From: an uncultured Eubacteriales bacterium
GTDB taxonomy: Bacteria; Bacillota; Clostridia; Lachnospirales; Lachnospiraceae
DNA: 36,689 nucleotides
Assembly (NCBI GenBank): GCA_902797845.1
Contig: CADBUJ010000052.1
Location: 1 to 36,689 of the forward strand
Direction of reading: 5' to 3'
Shown: positions 14,425 to 23,420 of the stretch, piece by piece
How the letters are laid out: every line of letters starts with the position of its first letter
Position numbering within the stretch: the stretch's first letter is position 1
Program-made: the position numbers and the translations under genes
Notes under the pieces: model-generated
The model's input: the letters and a program-made list of their open reading frames with translations, nothing else
Databases searched by the model: none
What the model was told of the DNA's origin: nothing

Positions 14425-14631
14425 TTACCTGATATCTGTTACAGAAAAGCCTGCTCTTTCCACTGCATTCTTTATAACATTATTCTCCACATCATAGGAA
14501 AGGTCGATAACAGCCGTCTTGGCATCAAGATCTACCTTGGTCCCCACTACTCCGTCTATGCCTTCAAGAGCTTTTCTTACTTTTCTTGCACAATTTTCGC
14601 ACTTCATTCCTTCTATAGAAACCTTTTTCAT
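14425..14631 (-). CDS. Heavy-metal-associated domain protein, CopZ-like
   Basis: A 68-residue single-domain protein with the heavy-metal-associated fold, predicted to bind Cu(I) or a similar soft metal through the CxxC in GMKCENCARKV at about residues 8-18. The classical motif is GMTCxxC, so lysine replaces threonine. The length is that of a free metallochaperone. It has an excellent ribosome binding site (AAGGAGG). It is the last gene of the unit, 34 bases after the small membrane protein. No copper ATPase is in the window, so its partner is elsewhere or it serves another purpose. Confidence 0.85.
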   Translation of the reverse strand: MKKVSIEGMKCENCARKVRKALEGIDGVVGTKVDLDAKTAVIDLSYDVENNVIKNAVERAGFSVTDIR

Positions 14632-14665
14632 GATGTTTCCTCCTTAAGAATCATTTGAATTTATA

Positions 14666-14941
14666 TTACTCTTTTGGAACACTTTCTTCAACCGTATCAC
14701 GATCTTTCTGTATTATTTCTCTCAGCATATCCTCATATCTGTTAAGCTTATTCAAATATACTATCCTGAGGATCAAAAGAATAAATGCCAGTACAAGAAG
14801 TATCGCACCGGGTATATTGTAATCCTTTGTAAAGGGTACGAGTATCATCGCTCCCACCATTGCAACCATAAGTATGATGGTGACTACAAGAACGATGCTC
14901 TTTGTTTTTTTGATCCTTAAATTTAATTCTTCAAGCTTCAT
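14666..14941 (-). CDS. Small two-helix membrane protein, function unknown
   Basis: I do not recognise a family. The 91 residues comprise a charged N-terminus (MKLEELNLRIKKTK), two hydrophobic helices at about 15-37 and 44-62 separated by PFTKDYNIPG, and a charged C-terminal tail ending EESVPKE. Its start codon overlaps the stop of the alcohol dehydrogenase gene as ATGA, so translation is coupled. Position and real coupling make it a convincing gene even without a family. Confidence 0.75.
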   Translation of the reverse strand: MKLEELNLRIKKTKSIVLVVTIILMVAMVGAMILVPFTKDYNIPGAILLVLAFILLILRIVYLNKLNRYEDMLREIIQKDRDTVEESVPKE

Positions 14942-16119
14942 AATGCCAACCTGTAGATATTAAGCATATCTTCCTCATACAATCTTTTTGCCGACCCGTT
15001 AAATCCCCCTGATGCCATGGCCGCGCTGGCTGCCATTTCTTTAAGGTCATCATCCGAAGGATCTATTCCCAGCTCTCTTAGGGAAATAGGCATTCCGATC
15101 TCCTTAAAGAATCCTTCCTGGGCTTCTATACCCTTTAATGCCGTTTCCATGGGTGTAAAGCCGGGGCTTACATTGTGCACTTTTTCTGCAAACCTTACGA
15201 ATCTGTGGACGCATCCGTCCACCACATATCTTGCCCAGGTACCCCATAAAGCTGTAAGTCCTGCTCCGTGAGCTACATCATATTTTCCTCCGAGCTCGTG
15301 CTCCAGCTTGTGACATGAGAATTCCCTTCCTTCTATGCCGCATCCCGTAAGGCCGTTATGGGACAGGCTTGATGCCCACATCACCTCTCCTCTTGCTCTT
15401 ATGTCAGAGGGGTCACGGTGGATCTTTAATGTGTTCTCCTTCACAGTCCGGAGAAGGGCCTCTGCCATGGAATCCGTTATCTCCATATGATCCCCGTTTG
15501 TAAAATACCTTTCCATGGTATGCATCATAATGTCCGCGCATCCGGCCATGGCCGTGTAATCGGGCACCGATACAGTAAGGGCGGGATCAAGCACTGCAAA
15601 CTTAGGCCTGCATATATCATCGCCGTAACTTCTCTTAAGTGATGTCCTGTGGTCTGTGATAACGGTGGAATTGCTCATTTCAGATCCGGCACCCGCTATG
15701 GTGACTACAGTCCCCAACGGTAGGCATTTTTTTGCTCTCCTGTCATGGGAAAAGAGCTCCCAGACATCTTTATCAGGCTCTGCCGCACCATAGGCAATGG
15801 CCTTGGCCGTATCTATGGCCGAGCCTCCGCCGATAGCAAGTATAAAATCTATCCCCTTATCTTTGCAGATATCTATTCCCTCATAGACCTTTGACAAGAG
15901 GGGATTTGATACGACCCCTCCAAGCTTCTCTACTTTTAATCCGCAGGAGCGGGCTGAATCCTCCGAAATACCCAGGGCCCCTGTAGTCATGGCAGACTTT
16001 CCGCCGTATACTATCAGGACAGAGGTGCCTCCGTATTTCCTTATGAGTTCTCCTGTATTCTGCTCCATTCCTTCTCCGAAAACTATCTCCGTCGGAGCAT
16101 GATATTTAAACTCACCCAT
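14938..16119 (-). CDS. Iron-containing alcohol dehydrogenase
   Basis: A group III metal-dependent alcohol dehydrogenase (393 residues), related to butanol dehydrogenase BdhA and YqhD, which reduces aldehydes with NAD(P)H in the cytoplasm. The nucleotide-binding GGGSAID is at 97-103. The expected metal ligands are visible as D196 and H200 (in GCADIMMH), H270 and H284 (in DVAHGAG). It overlaps the upstream radical SAM gene by 8 bases and the downstream membrane-protein gene by 4. In this butyrate-type gene set a role in butanol or ethanol formation is plausible, but substrate specificity cannot be read from sequence. Confidence 0.92.
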   Translation of the reverse strand: MGEFKYHAPTEIVFGEGMEQNTGELIRKYGGTSVLIVYGGKSAMTTGALGISEDSARSCGLKVEKLGGVVSNPLLSKVYEGIDICKDKGIDFILAIGGGSAIDTAKAIAYGAAEPDKDVWELFSHDRRAKKCLPLGTVVTIAGAGSEMSNSTVITDHRTSLKRSYGDDICRPKFAVLDPALTVSVPDYTAMAGCADIMMHTMERYFTNGDHMEITDSMAEALLRTVKENTLKIHRDPSDIRARGEVMWASSLSHNGLTGCGIEGREFSCHKLEHELGGKYDVAHGAGLTALWGTWARYVVDGCVHRFVRFAEKVHNVSPGFTPMETALKGIEAQEGFFKEIGMPISLRELGIDPSDDDLKEMAASAAMASGGFNGSAKRLYEEDMLNIYRLAL

Positions 16120-16990
16120 TTTGCAATTCCCTTTTTAATGTATTAAGTACTCTTTTTTTGTCAGCGCTCCAAAGAGGAGCAATAAGATCTTTCTTGCTTC
16201 CGTCTCCCGTCAGTCTGTGGATCACCATGTCTTTAGGGAGGACCTGAAGGCACTTTTTTATCAGGGAAACATATTCTTCCAACTCAAGGACTTTTATGTT
16301 CCCTTTATTATATTCCTTTTCCAGATCCGTTCCCTTAAGGATATGTAGCAGCTGAAGCTTTATGCCGTTTGCCCCGGATCTTCCCACATAGGACACCGTT
16401 TCAAGCATATCCTTTTCCGTTTCCCCGGGAAGCCCCAGTATAACATGGGTTATGACCTCTATGTTCCTGTCCCTGAGGGCATTAACTGCCTTATCGTAAA
16501 CATGGAGAGGATAATGCCTTCTTATATACTCTGCAGTCCTTTCGTGAATGGTCTGAAGTCCCAGTTCCACCCACACGGGCTTTATCTCATTTATCTCCGA
16601 AAGAAGATCCAGCACATCATCGGGAAGGCAATCGGGCCTTGTGGCGATTGATATACAGCATATATCCTCCCTTTGCACCGCCTCCGTATATTTTTCCCGA
16701 AGAACATCCGTCGGAGCATAGGTATTCGTAAAGGCCTGAAAATAAGCAATGTATTTTCCGTCTTTGATCTTGTCCTTTAGAAGATCCTTCCCCATATCTA
16801 TCTGCTCGGAAACAGACAAGCCGGGCCTTCCGGCAAAATCTCCCGATCCTCTGCCGCTGCAAAAGATGCAGCCTCTTTTGTCCAGCGTTCCGTCCCGCAC
16901 CGTACAGGTAAAGCCTGCATCTATTGCTATCTTATAGACTTTGCATCCGAAAGTATTTTTTAAATAATCATTAAGAGAATAATATTCCAA
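16112..16990 (-). CDS. Radical SAM protein of the YhcC/TIGR01212 family
   Basis: A 292-residue radical SAM protein. The cluster-binding cysteines have the spacing of this family, C29, C41 and C44 (CTVRDGTLDKRGCIFC), rather than CxxxCxxC. Further motifs are YFQAFTNTYAP, the ATRPDCLPDDVLDLL segment, ELGLQTIHERTAEYIRRHY and HVILGLPGE, all typical of this family. The precise reaction is not established. It begins 5 bases after the flavodiiron gene and overlaps the alcohol dehydrogenase gene. Confidence 0.9.
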   Translation of the reverse strand: MEYYSLNDYLKNTFGCKVYKIAIDAGFTCTVRDGTLDKRGCIFCSGRGSGDFAGRPGLSVSEQIDMGKDLLKDKIKDGKYIAYFQAFTNTYAPTDVLREKYTEAVQREDICCISIATRPDCLPDDVLDLLSEINEIKPVWVELGLQTIHERTAEYIRRHYPLHVYDKAVNALRDRNIEVITHVILGLPGETEKDMLETVSYVGRSGANGIKLQLLHILKGTDLEKEYNKGNIKVLELEEYVSLIKKCLQVLPKDMVIHRLTGDGSKKDLIAPLWSADKKRVLNTLKRELQNG

Positions 16991-16995
16991 TGTTT

Positions 16996-18789
16996 TTATT
17001 TGATGGGTTCGAAATCAGAAGCAGGATGCTTGCAAAGAGGACATATAAAGTCTTCAGGCAGTTTCTCACCTTCGTAAATATAACCGCACACCTTGCATAC
17101 CCAGCCCTTTTTGCCTTCCGTTGCAGGCTTGGGCTTAACCTCTTTCTGATAATATGTATATGTCATCGTATCCTTATCTGACATGACTCTTGCTTCGGTA
17201 ACGGAGCATATGAACATGCCATGGGTGCCGAGATCGATCTCCTGCTCCACCTTAAGAGACATAAATGCGTTTATGTAACTGGGAAGGAACGCCAGCCCGT
17301 TATCTGATCTGAGAGGCGTAAGATCCTTAAATTTATCGGTTGTCCTTCCGCTCTGGAAGCCGAATCTTTCAAATACGGAGAAAGGAGCCTCCACCGACAG
17401 GCAGTTTACGTTAAGCATGCCTGTCTGCCTTATGGTGTGATAGGAATAATTGGCTTTATTAATATTTACGGCTACCCTGTTGGGGTCTGATGTAAGCTGT
17501 GTAACGGTGTTGCAGATCATACCGTTGTCCTTCTTGCCGTCGTTTGTAGTAATTACATAAAGCCCGTATCCGATCTTAAAGAGAGCCTTAAGATCATTTT
17601 TATCAGCCTTTTCCCCTGACTGAGCCCTGTAATCCACCGTAAGCTCATCGGCCATCCTGTCGATGGCTGCTCTGGATTCATCATTCAGGGAAGAAAGTAT
17701 CGTAACATCCGTGTCTATATATGTAAGATCCTTGGAGTCAGCCAAAAGCTTTTTCATTCCTCTTACCGCGGAAGGTGCCCATGTGCCGTTCTCCACAAAT
17801 GCCACGGTCCTCTTCTGAAAATTCCTTTCAGTAAGGGAATCTATAAATGTCCTCATAAAAGGGAATATCTCGGAATTATATGTGGTAGTGGCCAGCACCA
17901 GCTTGGAATACCTGAAGGCATCCTCTACCACCTCTGCCATATCTTCCCTGGCAAGATCGTTTACTACTACCTTGGGGCAGCCGTTGGCAGAGAGCTTTTC
18001 CGCAAGGAGCTCCACGGCTTCTTTGGTATGTCCGTATACGGAAGTATATGCTATCATAATCCCCTCTTCCTCAGGTGTATAAGAGGACCATTTGTCATAA
18101 AGTCCCAGATAATGATCAAGATCCTCTGTGAGCACAGGTCCGTGGAGAGGACATATCTTCTCTATCTCAAGACCTGCTGCGATCTTTAATAATGCCTGTA
18201 CCTGAGGGCCGTATTTCCCGACTATACCGAAATAATACCTTCTTGCTTCACATGCCCAGTCCTCCTCTGCATCCAGAGCGCCGAATTTTCCGAATGCATC
18301 TGCGGAAAACAATACCTTATCCGTTGAATCGTAAGTCACCATTACTTCCGGCCAATGGACCATGGGAGCAAAAACGAAGGTAAGCTTATGGGAACCGAGA
18401 TCCAGTGTTCCGTTATTCTCTACCGTGATCCTTTTAACCTTGTCCCCGAAAGAAAAGAATTGATCCATCATCTTGAAAGTCTTGGCATTGCCCACAAGAG
18501 CCGTGTTGGGATAGACTTTCAGGAAATTTGCTATATTTGCCGAATGATCAGGCTCCATATGCTGGATCACAAGATAATCAGGCTCCCTGTCTCCCAGGGC
18601 CTCTCCGATATTATCAAGCCACTGATGGGTGAAATTCTCGGCTACGGTGTCGAAAACAGCTGTTTTTTCATCCAGGATGACATATGAATTGTATGCCATA
18701 CCGTTCTCGACCATATACTGGCCTTCAAAAAGATCTATCTCGCGATCGTTTACGCCTACATATCTGATATCATTTGTGATGTTCGTCAT
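16996..18789 (-). CDS. Four-domain flavodiiron protein (diiron lactamase fold, flavodoxin, flavin reductase, rubredoxin)
   Basis: A cytoplasmic oxygen (or NO) reductase of 597 residues. The metallo-beta-lactamase-like domain carries the diiron ligands HMEPDH at 77-82, H145, D164 and H216. A flavodoxin domain follows (about 243-385, FMN loop YTSVYGHTKE). Next comes a flavin-reductase-type domain (about 400-545, with NTVTQLTSDPNRVAVNINK). The C-terminus is a rubredoxin (561-597) with CKVC at 565-568 and CPLC at 583-586. With its own flavin reductase and rubredoxin, the chain could take electrons from NAD(P)H without a separate rubredoxin reductase; that is inference from the domains. AGGAGGGAG precedes the start. 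It lies 17 bases after peptidase T. Its likely role is to protect PFOR and other oxygen-sensitive enzymes. Confidence 0.95.
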   Translation of the reverse strand: MTNITNDIRYVGVNDREIDLFEGQYMVENGMAYNSYVILDEKTAVFDTVAENFTHQWLDNIGEALGDREPDYLVIQHMEPDHSANIANFLKVYPNTALVGNAKTFKMMDQFFSFGDKVKRITVENNGTLDLGSHKLTFVFAPMVHWPEVMVTYDSTDKVLFSADAFGKFGALDAEEDWACEARRYYFGIVGKYGPQVQALLKIAAGLEIEKICPLHGPVLTEDLDHYLGLYDKWSSYTPEEEGIMIAYTSVYGHTKEAVELLAEKLSANGCPKVVVNDLAREDMAEVVEDAFRYSKLVLATTTYNSEIFPFMRTFIDSLTERNFQKRTVAFVENGTWAPSAVRGMKKLLADSKDLTYIDTDVTILSSLNDESRAAIDRMADELTVDYRAQSGEKADKNDLKALFKIGYGLYVITTNDGKKDNGMICNTVTQLTSDPNRVAVNINKANYSYHTIRQTGMLNVNCLSVEAPFSVFERFGFQSGRTTDKFKDLTPLRSDNGLAFLPSYINAFMSLKVEQEIDLGTHGMFICSVTEARVMSDKDTMTYTYYQKEVKPKPATEGKKGWVCKVCGYIYEGEKLPEDFICPLCKHPASDFEPIK

Positions 18790-18806
18790 ATCTTATATCT
18801 CCCTCC

Positions 18807-20042
18807 TTATCCCTGTTCTGCAAATTTGTTTATGATGCGGCATATGAGCTCCACATTCTTTTTCATCTCATTGATGGAAACATACTCGTACCTGCCGTGG
18901 AAATTGTAGCCCCCTGTTCCCAGGTTGGGACACGGTATCCCCTTAAAGGATATCTGGCAGCCGTCTGTACCTCCCCTAATGGGCTCTACTATGGGCTTTA
19001 TTCCCAGCTCCTCCATTGCCTCAACTGCTTTATCCACGATCTGACGGCAGGGCTCCACCTTTTCCCTCATGTTGTAATAGGAATCCTTCATGAAAAGCTC
19101 TGCGGTTCCGGCACCGTATTTTTCATTCAGTCTTTCCACCGCCTTCTCCATCATTTCCTTCCTCTTAAGGAACATTTCCCTGTCATGATCCCTTATGATG
19201 TAATCCATCTCGGCATTATCAACAGACCCGTTCATCCCCATCAAAAGGAAGAAGCCCTCGTATCCTTCTGTCTTTTCAGGGACATCATCCTGAGGCAGAT
19301 AGGAGTTAAGCTCTCCTGCAAGAAGTATGGCATTTACCATTATCCCCTTGCCTTCTCCGGGATGGCAGGAAACTCCCTTTATATTGATCCTGGCTCCGGC
19401 GGCATTAAAATTCTCATATGATATCTCGCCCACTGTCCCGCCGTCTATGGTATATCCGAAATCGCATCTGAATCTGTCATAATCAAGATTCATGACTCCG
19501 TTCCCCACTTCCTCGTCAGGGGTAAAGCATATCTTTATTTCTCCATGCCTGACGGAAGGATCCTTTAAAAGAAGATCTGCCACTTCCATAATGGCGGCAA
19601 CGCCTGCTTTATCGTCTCCGCCAAGTACGCTTGTCCCGTCCGTTACCACTATATCGCATCCCTTTTGGCGAAGGAGCGAAGGGTATTCCGAAGGTGAGAG
19701 CACAATGGAAAGATCTTCGCTTAGTACTATATCCCCTCCGTCGTAATCATTTATCCTGCGGGGATTTACGGCCGTACTCCTTACGGCATTCGATGTATCC
19801 ATATGTGCCATAAGGCCTATTACGGGTGCCCCCTCATGATTAGCAGGGATAGTCCCGTATACATAACACCTTTCCTTATCGTAAAAGACGTTTTCCGCGC
19901 CCATTTCCTTAAGCTCTTCGTACAGTACCTCCGCCAGATCCCTCTGCACATCCGATGATGGAGTGGTATCCGCTCCGTCCTCTGATTGGGTGAAGATACC
20001 TGCATACCTTATAAATCTTTCTCCTATGTCTTTATATTTCAT
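18807..20042 (-). CDS. pepT: Peptidase T (tripeptide aminopeptidase)
   Basis: An M20-family dizinc peptidase of 411 residues that removes the N-terminal residue from tripeptides in the cytoplasm. Zinc ligands and catalytic residues are visible: AHMDTS (H80, D82), GGDDKAG (D143) and TPDEEVG (E177, E178), with GGTDG near the C-terminus. The frame is open upstream to 20207, but the extra 55 residues overlap the HD gene and are not peptidase-like; AAGGA eight bases before the ATG at 20042 supports this start. That start overlaps the HD gene by 11 bases. The length matches the family (E. coli PepT 408). Confidence 0.95.
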   Translation of the reverse strand: MKYKDIGERFIRYAGIFTQSEDGADTTPSSDVQRDLAEVLYEELKEMGAENVFYDKERCYVYGTIPANHEGAPVIGLMAHMDTSNAVRSTAVNPRRINDYDGGDIVLSEDLSIVLSPSEYPSLLRQKGCDIVVTDGTSVLGGDDKAGVAAIMEVADLLLKDPSVRHGEIKICFTPDEEVGNGVMNLDYDRFRCDFGYTIDGGTVGEISYENFNAAGARINIKGVSCHPGEGKGIMVNAILLAGELNSYLPQDDVPEKTEGYEGFFLLMGMNGSVDNAEMDYIIRDHDREMFLKRKEMMEKAVERLNEKYGAGTAELFMKDSYYNMREKVEPCRQIVDKAVEAMEELGIKPIVEPIRGGTDGCQISFKGIPCPNLGTGGYNFHGRYEYVSINEMKKNVELICRIINKFAEQG

Positions 20043-20592
20043 TTGATATTTCCTTATGACCTTTGTCTGATGGGTATTGAGTTCCTTTAAGGACCTTATG
20101 TATAGGCGGATCGATGATCCTCTTTTTAAATACGATCTCCAGCAGGCTGCAGAAATTATCCGCCATGATAACGATGACCGCCTCTCTCGATCGCGGCATT
20201 TTTGCAAGAGGTATGGGCCACATATGGCTGAGCACGATGTTTCGTTCCATCTTATTCAGATAAAAATGCTCCAGAGCATTTATGATGGAAAGTCTGGGAT
20301 GATACATGGAATGCTTCCAGTCCGTAAAGGGCATTTTTTCCGTATCATAAAGATAAAAATCGTGGAGCATGGCACCTGTTGCCATGCTTATGCAGTCTAT
20401 CTTAAGGCCAAGCCTGCATGCCATATAAAAGCTGACCTTTACCACATTGACAGAATGATCGAATGTATTATTTCCCCTGTGCTGGGGGATATTTTTCATT
20501 CGTTTTAATATCCTGTTGCCGGTAAGCTGTTCAAGTCTTTTATAGAAGATCTCACCTGATCTTGCCGCCTTATATCTGTATTTCCATTTCAT
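20032..20592 (-). CDS. HD-domain protein, probable metal-dependent phosphohydrolase
   Basis: A protein of about 186 residues with an HD-superfamily metal site: TFDHSVNV (H46 from the ATG at 20592), MLHDFYLYD (H77, D78), SHMWP, and a later MADNF aspartate. These fit the H...HD...D pattern. HD proteins hydrolyse phosphate esters, often nucleotides; the substrate here is unknown. A GTG start at 20607 would overlap the CoA-transferase stop as GTGA, while the ATG at 20592 has AGGTGAG and GCAGG upstream, so I prefer the ATG. It is translationally linked to both neighbours. Confidence 0.83.
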   Translation of the reverse strand: MKWKYRYKAARSGEIFYKRLEQLTGNRILKRMKNIPQHRGNNTFDHSVNVVKVSFYMACRLGLKIDCISMATGAMLHDFYLYDTEKMPFTDWKHSMYHPRLSIINALEHFYLNKMERNIVLSHMWPIPLAKMPRSREAVIVIMADNFCSLLEIVFKKRIIDPPIHKVLKGTQYPSDKGHKEISNEI

Positions 20593-20603
20593 ATGATGCC
20601 TGC

Positions 20604-21947
20604 TCACCTTTTATTGGTGTTTCTCCATATCTTCTGTGCCTCTGCTGCCTTTATAAGATCATCCCTGAAATCAGGATGAGCAATACTTATTATAGCCTCT
20701 GCCCTCTCCCATGCGGAGAGTCCCTTAAGGCATACACAGCCGTATTCCGTTACGAGGTTCATTGTCGTAGGTCTTGTATCCGTAACTATGGAGCCGTTTG
20801 TAAGAGTGGGAACTATGCGGCTCTCCATGGAACCGTCCTTTTTGCCGAATGTAGAAGAAAGGCAGATAAAGCTCTTTCCTCCCTTGGAAAGATATGCTCC
20901 CATAACAAAATCCATCTGTCCGCCTGCACCGCTTATCTGCTTGATCCCGGCCGATTCCGCATTTACCTGACCGTAAAGATCCACATCAACAGCATTATTG
21001 ATGGAAATAAAATTATCTATCTGGGAGATAACCCTTACATCATTCGTATAATCAACAGGAGCACTCATGAGCTCCGGATTATTCTTGATATAATCGTACA
21101 TCTTTTTTGTTCCGGCACCGAAAGCATACGCCTGACGGAATCTGTCTATGGATTTCTTTGCGCCCGTTATCTTTCCTGCTTTTGCAATATCCACAAAGGC
21201 ATCCACATACATTTCCGTATGAACTCCCAGATCCTTAAGATCAGAATCTGCGATCATGGCTCCTACCGTGTTTGGCATACCGCCTATACCAAGCTGCAGG
21301 CAGGCACCGCTGGGTATCTGAGAAACGATCATTTCAGCTACCTTCCTGTCCACATCCGTAGGCGCTCCGCCGCCGCCAAGCTCGCATATTTCAGGATTAT
21401 CTCCTTCTACGATATAGTCTACCTTTGAGATATGTATCTCCGACTCGAAGCCTCCCAGGCATCTGGGCATCTTTTTATTTACTTCCACGATGATCTTGTC
21501 CGCCGTTTCGCATACAGCCATAAGGTGTGATGCATTGGGCCCGAAATTGAAATATCCGTGTTCATCCATGGGTGATACCACAAGCATGGCCACGTTGTCA
21601 TGTGCTATATGTTCCCTGTAGTATCTCGGAAGCTCCGAATACCTTATGGGCGAATAATAGGCAGTGCCTTCATTGATCATCTTTCTTTCCACTCCTGACA
21701 TATGCCAGGAATTCCAGCAAAAATGCTCCCCTGCGTCTTCTCTTTCAAAGATGGCCGGTTTATGGAAAAGGATACCTCCTCTGACCTTTACATCCGTTAA
21801 TTCATCTGTTCTTGCTGCCAGAGCCTTATCAAGAGCTTCAGGTGTTCCCGTACACCATCCGTAATCGACCCAGTCTCCGGACTTAACAATTTTTACGGCT
21901 TCCTCTGCCGTTACCAGCTTAGATTTATATTCTTTTTTAAAACTCAT
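20604..21947 (-). CDS. Acetyl-CoA hydrolase/transferase family CoA-transferase (butyryl-CoA:acetate or 4-hydroxybutyrate type)
   Basis: A 447-residue CoA-transferase that swaps CoA between acyl-CoA and acetate. Motifs include [52 protein letters not shown] (241-253) and GQVNAES (326-332). By analogy with 4-hydroxybutyrate CoA-transferase, E245 in the HTEM motif is the likely catalytic glutamate. In gut butyrate producers, related enzymes form butyrate from butyryl-CoA and acetate; whether this one prefers butyryl-, 4-hydroxybutyryl- or another CoA cannot be decided here. The start at 21947 has AAAGGAG upstream; an ATG at 21980 lies in the promoter. It is the first gene of the eight-gene unit and lies next to thiolase. 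Confidence 0.9.
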   Translation of the reverse strand: MSFKKEYKSKLVTAEEAVKIVKSGDWVDYGWCTGTPEALDKALAARTDELTDVKVRGGILFHKPAIFEREDAGEHFCWNSWHMSGVERKMINEGTAYYSPIRYSELPRYYREHIAHDNVAMLVVSPMDEHGYFNFGPNASHLMAVCETADKIIVEVNKKMPRCLGGFESEIHISKVDYIVEGDNPEICELGGGGAPTDVDRKVAEMIVSQIPSGACLQLGIGGMPNTVGAMIADSDLKDLGVHTEMYVDAFVDIAKAGKITGAKKSIDRFRQAYAFGAGTKKMYDYIKNNPELMSAPVDYTNDVRVISQIDNFISINNAVDVDLYGQVNAESAGIKQISGAGGQMDFVMGAYLSKGGKSFICLSSTFGKKDGSMESRIVPTLTNGSIVTDTRPTTMNLVTEYGCVCLKGLSAWERAEAIISIAHPDFRDDLIKAAEAQKIWRNTNKR

Positions 21948-21978
21948 ATATCCTTCTCCTTTGTTTTTAACTTTGCAC

Positions 21979-21987
21979 ATTATACCA
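21979..21987 (-). promoter_or_regulatory. Extended -10 promoter of the CoA-transferase unit
   Basis: On the minus strand TGGTATAAT gives a perfect -10 with the extended TG element. The -35 position (CTGCTT) is poor, as is usual when an extended -10 is present. It would give a leader of about 25 bases. Confidence 0.65.
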
Positions 21988-21998
21988 TCTGACGGGGG

Positions 21999-22065
21999 AA
22001 AAAGCAGTATTCCGGGATGATATATACTCCATGGCAGGCGGATATCATACAGGGATACTGCTTTT
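21999..22065 (-). terminator. Long nested hairpin between thiolase and CoA-transferase genes
   Basis: Outer arms (21999-22010 and 22055-22065) read AAAAGCAGTAT and ATACTGCTTTT. Inner arms related to ATGATAT and ATATCAT lie inside. On the minus strand it ends in TTTTT followed by CCCCC. It may be a second terminator for thiolase or a structured remnant; it stands directly upstream of the CoA-transferase promoter. Confidence 0.5.
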
Positions 22066-22079
22066 ATTCTTTGTAAGAA

Positions 22080-22104
22080 ATCAGCAGGGCAAAGCCCTGC
22101 TGAT
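22080..22104 (-). terminator. Hairpin terminator of thiolase
   Basis: ATCAGCAGGGC and GCCCTGCTGAT form a perfect 11-bp stem around a 3-base loop, 24 bases after the thiolase stop codon. The following T-tract (TTTCTT) is modest. Confidence 0.75.
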
Positions 22105-22127
22105 CATAAAAATATTTAGGAAAACAA

Positions 22128-23321
22128 TTATCTGTTGTCACATGCTTCTACAATAAGAGCCTGTCCCATACCGCCGCCGATGCAAAGTGTTGCAAGACCG
22201 TACTTGCCTTCTCTCTTATGAAGTTCGTAAAGAAGGGTTGTAAGGATTCTGGCACCTGATGCTCCGACAGGATGTCCGAGAGCGATAGCTCCGCCGTTTA
22301 CATTTGTCTTTTCAGGATCAAGACCAAGGTCTCTTACTACTGCTATAGACTGAGCTGCAAAAGCTTCGTTTGCTTCAACGAGATCCATATCAGCCACTGA
22401 AAGGCCTGCCTTTTCAAGAGCCTTCTTGGAAGCGGGAACAGGTCCTACACCCATGATGGAAGGATCTACACCTGCTGTAGCATAAGAAACGATCTTAGCA
22501 AAAGGCTTTATGCCAAGCTCTTCTGCTTTTTCTTTGGACATTATAACCAGAGCTGCTGCACCGTCATTGATACCGGAAGCATTAGCTGCTGTAACTGTAC
22601 CGCCGTCTCTCTTGAAAGCGGGCTTAAGGCCTGCCATCTTCTCAAGTGTGCTGCCGTATCTGATAAATTCGTCCTTATCGAATACAACAGGATCTCCCTT
22701 TCTCTGAGGGATCACTACAGGAACGATCTCATCATCGAATTTGCCTGCTGTCTGAGCAGCTTCTGCTCTGTTCTGAGATCTTACTGCGAACTCATCCTGC
22801 TCTTCTCTTGTTATGCCCCACTGCTCTGCAACGTTCTCAGCAGTGATGCCCATGTGATAATTGTTGAAAGCATCCCAAAGACCGTCGTTTACCATGATGT
22901 CCACCATAGTGGTGTTGTTCATCCTGGCACCGTATCTTGCTGTAGGAACAGCGTAAGGAGCTGCACTCATGTTCTCTGTTCCGCCGGCTACGATAATGTC
23001 TGCTTCACCTAATTTGATCTGATCTGCTGCAAGTGCAACTGCCTTAAGGCCGGATCCGCAAACGATATTAAGTGTCCATGCTGTTGTTTCCACAGGAAGA
23101 CCTGCCTTGATAGATACCTGACGGGCAGGGTTCTGTCCCTGACCTGCCTGAAGAACATTACCGAAGATCACCTGATCTACCTGTTCTGCCTTTACACCTG
23201 CTCTGTTAAGGGCTTCCTTAACAACGGTCGCACCAAGCTCAACTGCAGGCACACCCTTAAGGCTTCCGCCAAAGGAACCGATGGCAGTTCTGCAAGCACT
23301 GGCAATAACTACTTCTTTCAT
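22128..23321 (-). CDS. thl: Acetyl-CoA C-acetyltransferase (thiolase)
   Basis: This 397-residue thiolase joins two acetyl-CoA to acetoacetyl-CoA, the first step towards butyryl-CoA. The catalytic triad is complete: C88 in NIVCGSG, H350 in [11 protein letters not shown] and C380 in [15 protein letters not shown] precedes the start. It stands as a single gene between its own promoter and terminators, with the hbd/crt/bcd/etf genes not in the window. A Rex-type operator overlaps its promoter, implying repression at low NADH/NAD+ ratio and release when NADH accumulates, as described for clostridial thiolase genes. Confidence 0.96.
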   Translation of the reverse strand: MKEVVIASACRTAIGSFGGSLKGVPAVELGATVVKEALNRAGVKAEQVDQVIFGNVLQAGQGQNPARQVSIKAGLPVETTAWTLNIVCGSGLKAVALAADQIKLGEADIIVAGGTENMSAAPYAVPTARYGARMNNTTMVDIMVNDGLWDAFNNYHMGITAENVAEQWGITREEQDEFAVRSQNRAEAAQTAGKFDDEIVPVVIPQRKGDPVVFDKDEFIRYGSTLEKMAGLKPAFKRDGGTVTAANASGINDGAAALVIMSKEKAEELGIKPFAKIVSYATAGVDPSIMGVGPVPASKKALEKAGLSVADMDLVEANEAFAAQSIAVVRDLGLDPEKTNVNGGAIALGHPVGASGARILTTLLYELHKREGKYGLATLCIGGGMGQALIVEACDNR

Positions 23322-23386
23322 TTATGAATCCCTCCATAGTTTGATAAAAATTATATTTTCTAAAATGTTTACTACTGTTAAAAAAG

Positions 23387-23415
23387 ATTATACATGGTTG
23401 TTATCATTTTAACAA
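23387..23415 (-). promoter_or_regulatory. Promoter of thl
   Basis: On the minus strand TTGTTA (23410-23415) is followed after exactly 17 bases by a perfect TATAAT (23387-23392). The leader to the thl ATG would be about 60 bases. Confidence 0.72.
23398..23415. promoter_or_regulatory. Rex operator overlapping the thl -35 box
   Basis: The plus strand reads TTGTTATCATTTTAACAA. The published clostridial Rex consensus is TTGTTAA, four free bases, TTAACAA; this site matches 13 of 14 fixed positions. It covers the -35 box and spacer of the thl promoter, a position suited to repression by the NADH-sensing regulator Rex. Confidence 0.75.
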
Positions 23416-23420
23416 GTTAT

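Noticed and set aside
20562..21428. Open frame of 288 codons opposite the CoA-transferase gene
   Set aside because: It is antisense to conserved CoA-transferase motifs, with no start signal or domain.
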